Positions 8,702-17,783 of a stretch of DNA of 64,000 nucleotides are shown here, piece after piece. Source of the stretch: CAVVVS01 sp963751355 (GTDB taxonomy: Bacteria; Bacteroidota; Ignavibacteria; Ignavibacteriales; Ignavibacteriaceae); contig CAVVVS010000046.1 in assembly GCA_963751355.1 (NCBI GenBank), positions 71,766 to 135,765 of the forward strand, read 5' to 3'. Position 1 is the first letter of the stretch. Every line of letters begins with the position of its first letter. The notes below the pieces were generated by a model. The model did no database searches. It was not told where the DNA came from and was given only the letters and a program-made list of their open reading frames with translations. Made by a program: the position numbers and the translations under genes.

Positions 8702-9676
8702 CTATATTTCAGTCTTTACAACCATTCCTCCTCTTTCCTTACGAAGCATTCTTGTAAACAGTGAAATATTTGAATCGAATAAAAATTTCAACCAAAGCCT
8801 AAACCATGATGTATGATATATGAGATTGTCATAATATTCGGGAGCACTTTTTTTCAACTGGGGAAGCCTGTTCCACGGAATGGAAGGGAAATCATGATGC
8901 TCATTGTGATAGCCTACATTTAATGCAGGAATATTCAACGGGCCGTAATAGCTGTAAGTTTCCTGCGGCGGATAAATTACGTAATGTTCCTGTATCCAAC
9001 GGGCGCCGAGAGGATGGAATCCGATTGAGAAGAAAAATGAGAATACAAGGTAAAGCAGAGCCAACGGTCCGAACAATACTACTAAAAGTATATCAAAACC
9101 AAAAACAACCACCATGTTTACGAGCGTCCATTTATTCGCAAATTTAATCTCTCGTAATCTAGGAGGTCGAAGAGCTTGAAATAAAGGGAAAAACAATTCC
9201 CAAAAAGCTTTTCCGAAAAAATTGCTTCCGATCAATTTGGCTTCCCACTTGCTGGGTATGTCTGCATCAAGGTCGTAATGCCCCTGGAATGAGTGGTGTT
9301 TCAAATGATAACTTCTGAATGAAATTGAACTGGGGATAACATTAGGCAAATCGGCAATAATCCCAGCTAAATAATTTGCAATTTTGTTTTTAAATATCAG
9401 GTTATGTGCCGCTTCATGAATTAATACGAACAGGCAGTGATTGGCAAATGCACCAATAAAATAGGCAATTATTAAGCTCAACCACCATGAGTATTGGGTT
9501 AAAAAAACAGCTATACCTATCTGAAGAAATACAACACCAATAATCAATATAAAACTGTAAGGATTACGACCAATTAATGCTCTGACTTCGGGATGATCTT
9601 TCAGTATTGCCTTGGTACGTGCCTTATGCGGTTCAATCGATTCTGAGTAAAGGAAATCTCTACTTTTCTGTGTCAT
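8702..9676 (-). CDS. Fatty acid/sphingolipid delta-4 desaturase (DEGS-like)
   Basis: This 324-residue membrane di-iron desaturase carries all three histidine boxes: HEAAH (87-91), HLKHH (124-128) and HNEHH (257-261). It resembles the animal dihydroceramide desaturase DEGS1 along the whole length. Shared features include an N-terminal lipid-desaturase segment around SIEPHKARTKAILKDHPEV, DVDIP-like DADIP after box 2, ETYSYYGPLN before box 3, NVGYHNEHHDFP, and EYYDNL afterwards. These enzymes place a delta-4 double bond in the sphingoid base of dihydroceramide. Several hydrophobic segments surround the boxes. The neighbours (KamA-like and saccharopine-dehydrogenase-like genes) do not obviously belong to sphingolipid synthesis. 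An acyl-lipid substrate is the alternative. Confidence 0.88.
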   Translation of the reverse strand: MTQKSRDFLYSESIEPHKARTKAILKDHPEVRALIGRNPYSFILIIGVVFLQIGIAVFLTQYSWWLSLIIAYFIGAFANHCLFVLIHEAAHNLIFKNKIANYLAGIIADLPNVIPSSISFRSYHLKHHSFQGHYDLDADIPSKWEAKLIGSNFFGKAFWELFFPLFQALRPPRLREIKFANKWTLVNMVVVFGFDILLVVLFGPLALLYLVFSFFFSIGFHPLGARWIQEHYVIYPPQETYSYYGPLNIPALNVGYHNEHHDFPSIPWNRLPQLKKSAPEYYDNLIYHTSWFRLWLKFLFDSNISLFTRMLRKERGGMVVKTEI

Positions 9677-9749
9677 TTCAACCTTCTCCCTATCGAAATG
9701 ATTAATCTAAAATTTAACGTACTAACAATAATTAATTAAATCAATCTAC

Positions 9750-10886
9750 TTATTGCACAGAATCAAAACTTTCTTTATTTATCAGGATATTATGTGCTGT
9801 TAAATCTTTAATTAACAAATCGTAACAATTATTATATGCACCTATGAACTCAGGCGGTGAAATTCCCTTTATCAAATAATTTTCCGATAAAACCAATCTT
9901 ACTGCTGAAGCACATGTAAAACCCGTTGTACGAGCCATAGAGGATATATGAGTTTTCTCATCAAATCTGTCGAATAAAGTATACACATATTTCTTATGTT
10001 TATTATTTTTCTCTCCCTCAATTATTATTCTCATCGCTGTAAATTCAGGCTCATCCTCTTCGAGTTTCCATTTGTCCAACAGCAGTTTTGACGTAAGCTC
10101 AATAGGTTTTATCTCCATCCCATTTATCTCTACCGTTTCCCGGCTAAAAAATCCGGAATCTTTTAAGATTTTAATATATTCTATGTGACCCGGATACCGG
10201 AGTGTTTTTTCCTTCATATTCGGAATTTTTAAGGTATTTAAAAGTGACCTTAAACCATCCGTGTTAAATGCTTCCAAAGTGCCTACAGGATGAATGTCAA
10301 CTAGCTCTGCATCGGAGAGAGCAGGCTTTGTAACGATTTTCATGTTTTCCATCAGTCTGGCAGGACGCGTATATTCTTCAATTACATCCACAGGAGAAAA
10401 GGGAGTCTTATATTCAAACGGCAAGGTTCTTTTAAATGGTAACCCTCCGACTAATATTTCTGCCGAATCGATTTTCATCATTTTATTATGATAACCCATA
10501 ATAATATTGCTTAACCCGGGTGCTACTCCGCAATCAACAACTGCGGTAACATTATTCTTTTTTGCAAGTTCATCCAGTTGAAAAGGATCTTCATCAAAAA
10601 AAGAAATATCGACAACATCTTTCCCGCTTTCTATTACTGTTTTTAATGTTTTAAAACCCATAAAGCCTGGTACGGCTCCAATTACCAGATCGAAATCTTT
10701 CACTAAATCTTTAATAGATTCTTCGGATGATAAATCTACCTTGAAAGTTTTGACCTGATAATTTTTTGATAATTTATCGAGCTGGTTTTGATTTAAATCT
10801 GCTACACTAACTTCATATTGATTACTTAGATCAATCGCGATTGCACTACCGACCATGCCGGCGCCTAGTACTATTATTTTCTTCAT
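9750..10886 (-). CDS. Saccharopine dehydrogenase-family protein
   Basis: This 378-residue oxidoreductase begins with a Rossmann NAD(P)-binding motif GAGMVG (residues 8-13). It continues with the family pattern DVVDISFFDEDPFQLDEL, VVDCGVAPGLSN, and a C-terminal saccharopine-reductase fold including ARTTGFTCASAVRL. Related proteins act on lysine-derived substrates (saccharopine, carboxynorspermidine, L-lysine dehydrogenation). Its place 73 bases upstream of the desaturase and close to the KamA-type gene suggests amino acid or polyamine chemistry, but the exact reaction is not shown. The protein is complete and an AGGA site lies about 9 bases before the ATG. Confidence 0.85.
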   Translation of the reverse strand: MKKIIVLGAGMVGSAIAIDLSNQYEVSVADLNQNQLDKLSKNYQVKTFKVDLSSEESIKDLVKDFDLVIGAVPGFMGFKTLKTVIESGKDVVDISFFDEDPFQLDELAKKNNVTAVVDCGVAPGLSNIIMGYHNKMMKIDSAEILVGGLPFKRTLPFEYKTPFSPVDVIEEYTRPARLMENMKIVTKPALSDAELVDIHPVGTLEAFNTDGLRSLLNTLKIPNMKEKTLRYPGHIEYIKILKDSGFFSRETVEINGMEIKPIELTSKLLLDKWKLEEDEPEFTAMRIIIEGEKNNKHKKYVYTLFDRFDEKTHISSMARTTGFTCASAVRLVLSENYLIKGISPPEFIGAYNNCYDLLIKDLTAHNILINKESFDSVQ

Positions 10887-11315
10887 ATTAATTCCTGTTT
10901 ATATTTTAGCTAATGTATTTATAATTTTCCAATGACAACAAAGAAAGAAATTCATTTATTCGTTAAAATAAAGATAAGATTATTTTTATTACCAAGCCCA
11001 CCATGTTAACAATGCAGGCACGCTAAAAAAATCGGAGGTGATTACAAATTGGTTATATGATTTGAAGAAATTTTTATTGATAATACAAGTAATTCAACCC
11101 GCAGCTATACTTCTCGTCTAATATTAACTGAATATTAAATTATTAAGTAATGAATGCAAAATCACATATATTATTTTTTTATTAAAGTGCTATCCCCTAA
11201 TTTTCATATGTTAATTTTTAACAATTGTATAAAAATAAATATAGTAAATACTTTACGATGGTTTTTAGTTTTACTAGTTGTGAAAGAGTATTTAATTCTT
11301 GGATAGGAAAGTTAT
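10887..11315. other. Divergent intergenic region, 429 bp
   Basis: This very AT-rich gap separates the minus-strand saccharopine-dehydrogenase-like gene from the plus-strand TSUP gene, so it must hold both promoters. I saw no coding remnant, RNA gene or strong hairpin. No -35/-10 pair is convincing enough to mark. Confidence 0.5.
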
Positions 11316-12152
11316 TTGCATAATATACTTTTTACCATTCTGATATATTTCGGTTCTCTAGCGGCAGGCTTTTTAGGTTCACTTACCGGTTTAGGGGGCG
11401 GAGTCATTATCGTACCGATGCTTACACTGTTGTTCGGTGTTGATATTCATTATGCTGCAGGGGCTTCACTGATTTCGGTGATTGCAACATCTTCGGGGGC
11501 AGCGTCTGCTTATGTTAAAGAAGGATATTCCAATATACGTATAGGAATGTTTCTTGAAATTGCTACAACTCTGGGGGCAATTGCCGGAGCTTATCTTGCA
11601 GGTATAGCACCTGCTAATATAATTGCCATAATATTCGGATTGGTTCTGCTCTATTCGGCTTCCCAATCTTTTTTATCGAGGAAAGAAGAAAATTTAATTG
11701 TTGCCGATGATAAAATAGCAACAAAATTAAAGTTAACCGGAAGTTATCCCGATAACGGCGTATGGAAGAATTATTCAATGAAAAGGGTTCCTCAAGGTTT
11801 CGGCATATGTTCATTAGCCGGAATATTATCGGGTTTGCTTGGTATCGGCGGAGGTGCAGTTAAGGTTATAGCAATGGACAAGGTTATGAAAATTCCTTTC
11901 AAAGTTTCGGCTACTACAAGCAATTTTATGATAGGCGTAACAGCTGCTGCTAGTGCTGGAATCTATTTAAAGAACGGGTTTATAGATCCTTCGTTAGTAA
12001 TGCCTGTGATGCTCGGTGTTTTATCGGGCGCATTTGCAGGCGCAAAAATCATGGGTCGAACTTCATCCAAATGGTTAAAAGTTTTGTTTAGTATCTTAAT
12101 TCTATTTCTTGCATTCGAAATGCTCAGGAGTGCAATTACAGGCGCCATATGA
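11316..12152 (+). CDS. TSUP (TauE/SafE) family sulfite/anion exporter
   Basis: This 278-residue integral membrane protein is of the TSUP family. Two copies of the family motif are visible: GSLTGLGGGVIIVPML near residue 20 and SGLLGIGGGAVKV near residue 170, each at the start of one half of the internally duplicated fold. About eight membrane segments are predicted. Members export or take up sulfite, organosulfonates or related anions. The start is a TTG at 11316, supported by a GGATAGGAAA ribosome site; no better ATG precedes the first glycine motif. The stop overlaps the next gene (ATGA), so the two are translationally coupled. Confidence 0.88.
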   Translation: MHNILFTILIYFGSLAAGFLGSLTGLGGGVIIVPMLTLLFGVDIHYAAGASLISVIATSSGAASAYVKEGYSNIRIGMFLEIATTLGAIAGAYLAGIAPANIIAIIFGLVLLYSASQSFLSRKEENLIVADDKIATKLKLTGSYPDNGVWKNYSMKRVPQGFGICSLAGILSGLLGIGGGAVKVIAMDKVMKIPFKVSATTSNFMIGVTAAASAGIYLKNGFIDPSLVMPVMLGVLSGAFAGAKIMGRTSSKWLKVLFSILILFLAFEMLRSAITGAI

Positions 12153-12529
12153 AAAAAGAATTATTACATGAAGAAGATAGAAAGATAGAAATTATTCTGG
12201 GTAACTTGCTGAGAACAGGTGTTATTATTGCCGCAATAATTGTGATTGCCGGAGGAATAATTTATTTAATCAGGCATGGTTTTGAGCTGCCTCATTATAC
12301 TGTTTTCAAAGGTGAACCGGGAAATATTAAAGATGTAATCAGTGTTATTAAGGGTGCGCTAGCACTAGAAAGCATATCCATTATTCAGCTCGGTATTCTG
12401 GTCTTAATTGCAACACCTGTTTTGCGTGTAGTTTTTTCTGTTGTTGCCTTTATTTATGAAAAAGACTTAATGTATGTTATCTTTACATTAATTGTATTAG
12501 CGGTATTAATTTTCAGTCTTTGGGGATAA
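12149..12529 (+). CDS. DUF1634 membrane protein, partner of TSUP exporter
   Basis: This 126-residue protein has three predicted membrane segments (about residues 22-42, 75-100 and 105-124). DUF1634 proteins very commonly follow TSUP genes, as here, where the ATG overlaps the TSUP stop by four bases. The first segment is preceded by a short acidic/basic cytosolic stretch, and KDLMYVIFTLIVLAVLIFS closes the protein. It is probably an accessory subunit of the exporter; its biochemical role is unknown. Confidence 0.82.
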   Translation: MKKELLHEEDRKIEIILGNLLRTGVIIAAIIVIAGGIIYLIRHGFELPHYTVFKGEPGNIKDVISVIKGALALESISIIQLGILVLIATPVLRVVFSVVAFIYEKDLMYVIFTLIVLAVLIFSLWG

Positions 12530-12553
12530 TTAAAAACTTTATTTTAAAACATT

Positions 12554-13576
12554 TTAATTTTCCAAAAATTTATTTACTGCCGCATTTACTTTATCCATTT
12601 CACAACCCGGACCCAGATGACCGCAATCGTTATCCAGTTTTATGGTTTCCGCATTTATTAACTTTCCGAATTCAATAGCAGGCAGCGGGTTAACCATGTG
12701 ATCATGCAGCGATACTATGTTAAGCAGTTTTGCTTTTACACGTGAAGCCGTTTTTTTCATATCATTTCCGAAAGGAGACGATACATTTTGATTTATCATC
12801 GCATTAAGCTGGCTCATCCAATTGTAAGCATTAAATATTCGGGAAAAACTTTTTGTCATATTTTTCATGAATATTGGAAATTCTTCAGGTGTAGTATGCT
12901 CCACTCTGTATTGCGGAGTAAAAAGATTTAATTCTTGAAAAGCGGCTACGGTTTTCATAATCATTTCGTCCGGAGCATCACATTTTACCCCTTCTTCTAT
13001 AGCATATTTTTCTGCAGTCCATAATAGAAGATCATTCGAAGTTAACTTGGGCGACCCGACCCATGAAACCGCTTTATCCATAAAGCCTGGATAAGATACT
13101 ATCCATTGAAAAATCTGCATTCCCCCCATCGAACCGCCCATTACTGCAAACAAATGATTTAATTTTAGTGCTTTTGTAACAAGCAAGTACTGCGTGTTAA
13201 CCATGTCTCTGATATTAAAATGAGGGAAAGCCCCGTTCGCTTGCTCATCACTATTCGAGGGTGATGATGATACACCGTCTCCTAATGCATCCACTGAGAT
13301 TATGAAATATTTTGTACTATCCGCTATTTTCCCGGGACCTATCAAACTTATCAAACCTTTCGTTGTACCTCCAAACCATGTGGGAAATAATATTGCATTA
13401 GATTTATTATCATTTAGTTGCCCGAATATTCTATAGCCGATTTTACAATTTTTTATTACACTTCCGTTTTCTAATTTATAGTCACCCAAATTTGTATACA
13501 ATTGAACGGATTGCGCATAAAGCTGAAACGAAATTAAAATAAAAAAGACAACAAGCGCTCTTAAAGTTTTACACAT
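12554..13576 (-). CDS. Exported MetX-like alpha/beta hydrolase
   Basis: This 340-residue alpha/beta hydrolase resembles homoserine O-acyltransferase (MetX). The nucleophile elbow is MGGSMGGMQ with S149, an Asp lies in LHDHMVNP, and the catalytic His lies in NDCGHLGPGC. Unlike cytosolic MetX it begins with a clear signal peptide (about residues 1-21), so it should act in the periplasm or outside. Methionine synthesis is therefore unlikely. An esterase or acyltransferase acting on envelope material fits better, but that is inference. No methionine gene is nearby. It converges with the TSUP/DUF1634 pair. Confidence 0.82.
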   Translation of the reverse strand: MCKTLRALVVFFILISFQLYAQSVQLYTNLGDYKLENGSVIKNCKIGYRIFGQLNDNKSNAILFPTWFGGTTKGLISLIGPGKIADSTKYFIISVDALGDGVSSSPSNSDEQANGAFPHFNIRDMVNTQYLLVTKALKLNHLFAVMGGSMGGMQIFQWIVSYPGFMDKAVSWVGSPKLTSNDLLLWTAEKYAIEEGVKCDAPDEMIMKTVAAFQELNLFTPQYRVEHTTPEEFPIFMKNMTKSFSRIFNAYNWMSQLNAMINQNVSSPFGNDMKKTASRVKAKLLNIVSLHDHMVNPLPAIEFGKLINAETIKLDNDCGHLGPGCEMDKVNAAVNKFLEN

Positions 13577-13701
13577 AAAATTTTCCGAGAGATAGTTTTC
13601 AAAAAAAATTAAGCTGTAGTAAAATAACTCATTAGTTAGTTCAAAGAAATATGAGTAAAATCGGGTAATAAATCTTGCAGGATTGTTTCTCCTCCAAAAT
13701 T

Positions 13702-14394
13702 TTATACAGAGAAATACGCTTCCAATTTTTTTAGTGTATCTTGATTGGTTTTTATATCCTCAACAATATTTCCTTCCTCAAGTACTACTATTCTCTCACA
13801 TATTTCCGTAACGTGGTTCAGGTCATGGCTGGATATAAGCATCGTAACTTCCTTATTATTTAGTTCTTTCAGCAAATTTTTCAGCCTGATTACAGTTGAG
13901 GGATCGAGATTCGGAAACGGCTCGTCTAAAATTAAAACTTCCGGCTCAAACATTAATGCTGCTACAATTCCCACCTTTTTCTGATTTCCTTTTGATAGCT
14001 GCCGGATATACTTTTTCTTTCCCAGAACTTCTCCGTTAAAAAAATCTGAGTACGTTTTGAGCGTATTAATTACTTCTTCTTTATTTAATCCGTGAAGATT
14101 GCCTAAAAATTCGAAATATTCTTCAGGCGTTAAAAAATCTATTAAAAAATTTTCATCAAGATAAGAACCTGTGTAGCTTTTCCAATGTTCGCTTTGCTTC
14201 ACATTTGATCCATTTGATAAGACTTCCCCTGTGTTTGCTTTAATTATATCCAGAATTAAACTAAAAAATGTAGTTTTGCCTGCACCGTTGTTTCCGACTA
14301 ACCCGAAACTTTCACCTTTCCTAATCGAAAGTTCGGGAATATTCAGAACCGTAGTTTTTCCGTAAACTTTGGTTAAATTTTTAGCTTCAATCAT
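13702..14394 (-). CDS. ABC transporter ATP-binding protein
   Basis: This 230-residue ABC ATPase has Walker A GNNGAGKTT at about 35-43, signature LSKGNQKKV, Walker B VLILDEP, and the switch histidine in ISSHDLNH. The LSKGNQKK form of the signature is typical of drug/Nod-factor-type export ATPases. It is encoded 93 bases downstream of the DUF5687 permease, with which it most likely forms the transporter. It appears to be the last gene of the ABC cluster running from 20198 down to 13702. Confidence 0.92.
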   Translation of the reverse strand: MIEAKNLTKVYGKTTVLNIPELSIRKGESFGLVGNNGAGKTTFFSLILDIIKANTGEVLSNGSNVKQSEHWKSYTGSYLDENFLIDFLTPEEYFEFLGNLHGLNKEEVINTLKTYSDFFNGEVLGKKKYIRQLSKGNQKKVGIVAALMFEPEVLILDEPFPNLDPSTVIRLKNLLKELNNKEVTMLISSHDLNHVTEICERIVVLEEGNIVEDIKTNQDTLKKLEAYFSV

Positions 14395-14487
14395 TTAGTT
14401 ACCACTTTAATAATTATTTGATTAAATGTGTTAATACTCTTAAAAAATAAAATGAAAAATTAATTAGGGATCTAATACTTAATAAAA

Positions 14488-16359
14488 TTATACCTGTCTA
14501 AATCCTGCAGCCATTTTATATTTCTGTTTAAAGAATTGTTTAAGAATTAATCTCATTAATTGTTTATGAAAAATCAGTCCTGCAATACCAAGAAATCCGA
14601 TAGACAGCAGTGCTTCGGTTTGATATCCCCAAAGAGCAAGCGGCGCTATAATTGCGGTAGGAATCAGTAAGGTAGGAATTACCGCTAAATATTGTCCCGC
14701 ACCTTTACCCTGTTGACTCATCATGCTTATGCTTAAATCAAATCGTTTTCGGTTGAATGTTGCAATAAACATCAAAACAAACGGATTGACACCTATGTTA
14801 TATAGAAATGCCGCCGTATTTATTTTTACAATATTCATTCCAAAAAAACCGTAGAACAAACTAATTAAATAGATTATGCATCCGGCAACTATCATTATCA
14901 TATATTTAGCATGAAGATATTTATTAAAATTTATCTCCTTTGTAATTATAGCATCAAAGTAGCTGCTTTCCCAGCTAAGGACAAATTGACCGTAAGTAAG
15001 CAAGAAGATACCGGTAATTATTATTCCAAAATAAATCAACATAATAAGAGAAAATACATCTTCCTTTGGGGTGCTCCAGCTAGCCGCGTTAATAATAAGC
15101 GTTGTATCACCGGTTACGTTCAGAACATTTTCTTTTGGAGCGGAACCATCACCATTTAACGGCTCAAGGTTAGGTTTTCCAAGTGTTATTTTATACTCTA
15201 TTTTAGTACTCTTTTTTATCGGCAACGTTTCCACCCAACTTCCGTCTTGCTGCTTTATTAACGGAAGTTCATCCGACTTCCCATCCTTAAGAAATTTTAA
15301 ATTACCTGCGATAAATACTGTAGCTCCGGTGGGTACGTTTTTGGAAATGACCTTAAATGTTACATTCTCGGCATCAGGATCATTCTTTTCCGATATCTTA
15401 TATGCACTAATCTTCTGCTGCACCTCACGGCTAGGTCTAGGATAATGGGTTTTGTTAGTATAAGCAGGATAAATAAAGAATCCGATGAGTATCATCGACA
15501 AAGAATAAAGCACCATCGTTCTGGAGCGTTTATTTCGCAGAAGTAATTTCAACTCTAATGAAATATATTTGCCTGTCTCACCGAAACTTTCTAATATATC
15601 AAATAATTTAAATGACCTGAAGTGGATTTTCTTTTGTGTTTCAAAATTTTCCAGGTAAAAGTTATTTATTAACAACCTGTAATTGATAAAATATACGCCG
15701 GCAAACAATGCAATTGGTATAAGCACAAGTCCGGGATTAGTTATAAATCCGGAGAAAAAGCTTGCCGAAATAGAAGATATCGATATATAATTATATTTAT
15801 CCGATACAATTACCGCAGCTAGAAGAATTGCGGCGTACACTCCGTATTTTGAAGTTTTGAGAGAACTCTTTTTCAGGAATGCAACAATAAAACAATCTAC
15901 CAGTAGAACAGAGATAAAAGCAATTAACCATGTCAGCCCCTGTATCAATGAGTGAGCCGGTATTACTACTTTTACTAAAAATGGAATTACAAAAAACAGC
16001 GGTAAAAAATTGAAAATACTCAAAAAAGATTTTGACAACAGGTAGTTTACTAAAGTTGATCTTTTCAAGGGTAAATAAAGATAAGGCTTGGCGAATAAAC
16101 CATGATTCTTCTGGAAAATTATTCTCAATAGAATATCTGCCAAAAAATAAAACAGCAAACCGCTGTTTAACAAAGTTACCGGATCTTTCCCGGGGGCAAC
16201 TTTTGCGAAAATTTCATTTATTGCTAAACCCACTGTCAAAAAATTTACTACCAGCAGAAGATACAATAAACCTAAAAGAATATTTGCAACTAAATTTCTC
16301 GTCCATATTACAGAGCGGGTTGTTTCACGCCATTGGTTTATAAAGAGCTTTTTAATCAT
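14488..16359 (-). CDS. DUF5687 ABC transporter permease with inserted CBM20/48-like domain
   Basis: This 623-residue membrane protein starts like Bacteroidota DUF5687 permeases (MIKKLFINQW, then VAPGKDPVTLLNSGLLFYFL). Membrane segments occupy about 22-300 and 435-600. Residues about 332-428 form a soluble insert: VTFKVISKNVPTGATVFIAG, then LPLIKQQDGSWVETLPI, then KIEYKITLG and a final TLIINAASW. That order matches starch-binding CBM20/CBM48 immunoglobulin-like domains. The insert should lie outside the membrane between two helices. It works with the ATPase gene at 13702-14394. The substrate is unknown. The ribosome site before the ATG at 16359 is weak, suggesting coupling to upstream transcripts. 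Confidence 0.85.
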   Translation of the reverse strand: MIKKLFINQWRETTRSVIWTRNLVANILLGLLYLLLVVNFLTVGLAINEIFAKVAPGKDPVTLLNSGLLFYFLADILLRIIFQKNHGLFAKPYLYLPLKRSTLVNYLLSKSFLSIFNFLPLFFVIPFLVKVVIPAHSLIQGLTWLIAFISVLLVDCFIVAFLKKSSLKTSKYGVYAAILLAAVIVSDKYNYISISSISASFFSGFITNPGLVLIPIALFAGVYFINYRLLINNFYLENFETQKKIHFRSFKLFDILESFGETGKYISLELKLLLRNKRSRTMVLYSLSMILIGFFIYPAYTNKTHYPRPSREVQQKISAYKISEKNDPDAENVTFKVISKNVPTGATVFIAGNLKFLKDGKSDELPLIKQQDGSWVETLPIKKSTKIEYKITLGKPNLEPLNGDGSAPKENVLNVTGDTTLIINAASWSTPKEDVFSLIMLIYFGIIITGIFLLTYGQFVLSWESSYFDAIITKEINFNKYLHAKYMIMIVAGCIIYLISLFYGFFGMNIVKINTAAFLYNIGVNPFVLMFIATFNRKRFDLSISMMSQQGKGAGQYLAVIPTLLIPTAIIAPLALWGYQTEALLSIGFLGIAGLIFHKQLMRLILKQFFKQKYKMAAGFRQV

Positions 16360-16489
16360 TTAAATACTTGATAAAATGTTATTAATATTACTTTTCCATT
16401 GCTCATTTTTTAAAAATAATAACAAAATTAATTAACTACAAAAAATCCAATTACTTATAGCAAATAAATTTATGAAGTACCTCAGGTAT

Positions 16490-16758
16490 TTAAGAAATAT
16501 CTTCATGCTTCAACCTGATATTCGATCTTAAGCCGAATTCGCTCGATAAATATGAATTTCTATTTATGTATAAGTAGTAACTGAGTACTGCCAGCAATAT
16601 GCCGCAAAAGTTTAATATTAATGCTGAGGCAGGATTAAAAAAGTAGCTTTGCATCTGATTTTTGATTTGTAGTAAACTTGAACAAGTTGTGGCTGTTAGA
16701 ATACAAAATAGACCGAATATCTAAAGGGACTAATTTCTTCTTTAATCAATTTCCACAT
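16490..16758 (-). pseudogene. Decayed paralogue of the ABC permease (third copy)
   Basis: From an ATG at 16758 the minus strand reads MWKLIKEEISPFRYSVYFVF and then stops. In another frame it continues as IFGLFCILTATTC and onward through hydrophobic sequence (ALILNFCGILLAVLSYYLY) to a TAA at 16490. The start matches the intact permease at 17114-17767 (MWRLIKNEISYF). At least one frameshift and a truncated 3' end make it non-functional unless there are sequencing errors. Confidence 0.6.
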
Positions 16759-16801
16759 AATATTTCTTATACATATTTTATTTATCTACATAAGATTTTC
16801 T

Positions 16802-17107
16802 TCAGGTGAAGATTAAAATACTTAATATCGGCAATAAAATTCCGCACATATTAAATATTACTACTGTCCGGTTGTTTAAAATTTCATTAGAATTGTTTGA
16901 TATCTCATCAATTATCAAAGAGAATCTCAAAATATAATTACAAATCAATTATTAAGATAAAGTCGATTCCGATCAATAAAATCAGTACTCAAATGAATTT
17001 TCTAATTATTAAATCGGACAGTAGTGATTTATTATTAATACAAACAATAATCCGAACAAAAGAAGAAATTTATAGTACAATATTTCAGCTTTCAGAATTC
17101 GCCACAT
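16802..17107 (-). pseudogene. Decayed paralogue of the ABC permease (second copy)
   Basis: An ATG at 17107 begins MWRILKAEILYYKFLLLFG and continues as a hydrophobic stretch to a TAA at 17009. Membrane-like sequence then resumes in other frames (VLILLIGIDFILIIDL, later RTVVIFNMCGILLPILSI) to a TGA at 16802. It starts 7 bases after the intact permease stop and shares the MWR-L/I-K-E-I start. Several frameshifts indicate decay after tandem duplication. Confidence 0.58.
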
Positions 17108-17113
17108 TTTTTC

Positions 17114-17767
17114 TCATGATGTAAATGATTTTCTTTTCATAAATATTATTGTTGAAATAACGGATAGAGTTAAACCCCACAAGTAAAAGATTACCTCTTC
17201 ACCCTCATGATATATCAAATTATAAACAGGGATGCCTATCAAAAACACGGCGGTAAATGAAATAGCCGCTAAGATCAAACCTATAACAAGCATCCGGAAT
17301 GCATTAGAATTTTCATTCTTGCGGGTAAAAATAAATCTTACATCGAAGAGGATTAAAATTATCACCAGAAAAATGAATGACAATCCAAGTTGCGCAAAAC
17401 TTCTTGCTGCATCACCTTTAGGATCATTAAAGGCGGTGATTTCGATTAGAAACAAATATCCTGCAACACAGATAACTGGGAAAAGGCCGAATATTATTCT
17501 TGCCCTTGCTATATATTTTACGGACATAGGAAGTAAAGCGTGAAAACGATCTCTTTTTTCTTTTACTCTCTGGTTCCAAATTAGATATACCAGCAAATAT
17601 GAACCTGTTCCGATAAGGGCTGCCCAAAAGTATTTATTCCAAAACGAGTTACTTTTGAAAGGCTGATAATCGATATTAGTAAAAATTGTAAAAGTCGCCA
17701 GAATTGCCGCTATGACTAAAAAGATATTAGAGAAATAACTAATTTCGTTTTTAATTAATCGCCACAT
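17114..17767 (-). CDS. ABC transporter permease subunit (YtrC/D-like)
   Basis: This is a membrane protein of 217 residues with about six hydrophobic segments and short loops, encoded 16 bases after the ABC ATPase gene. It has no similarity that I can name with certainty, but the position after a GntR-regulated ATPase fits the Ytr-type permease subunits. The frame can be extended to a TTG at 17806, overlapping the ATPase. I prefer the ATG at 17767 because the two decayed copies downstream start at the same place (MWR/K...) and an AAAGGA site precedes it. It is the only intact copy of the three. Confidence 0.78.
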   Translation of the reverse strand: MWRLIKNEISYFSNIFLVIAAILATFTIFTNIDYQPFKSNSFWNKYFWAALIGTGSYLLVYLIWNQRVKEKRDRFHALLPMSVKYIARARIIFGLFPVICVAGYLFLIEITAFNDPKGDAARSFAQLGLSFIFLVIILILFDVRFIFTRKNENSNAFRMLVIGLILAAISFTAVFLIGIPVYNLIYHEGEEVIFYLWGLTLSVISTIIFMKRKSFTS

Positions 17768-17783
17768 GTTAATACCCAATCCT

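Noticed and set aside
16897..17124. 75-codon plus-strand open frame
   Set aside because: It runs opposite to a decayed permease whose minus-strand reading resembles the intact permease; the plus-strand product has no recognisable pattern.
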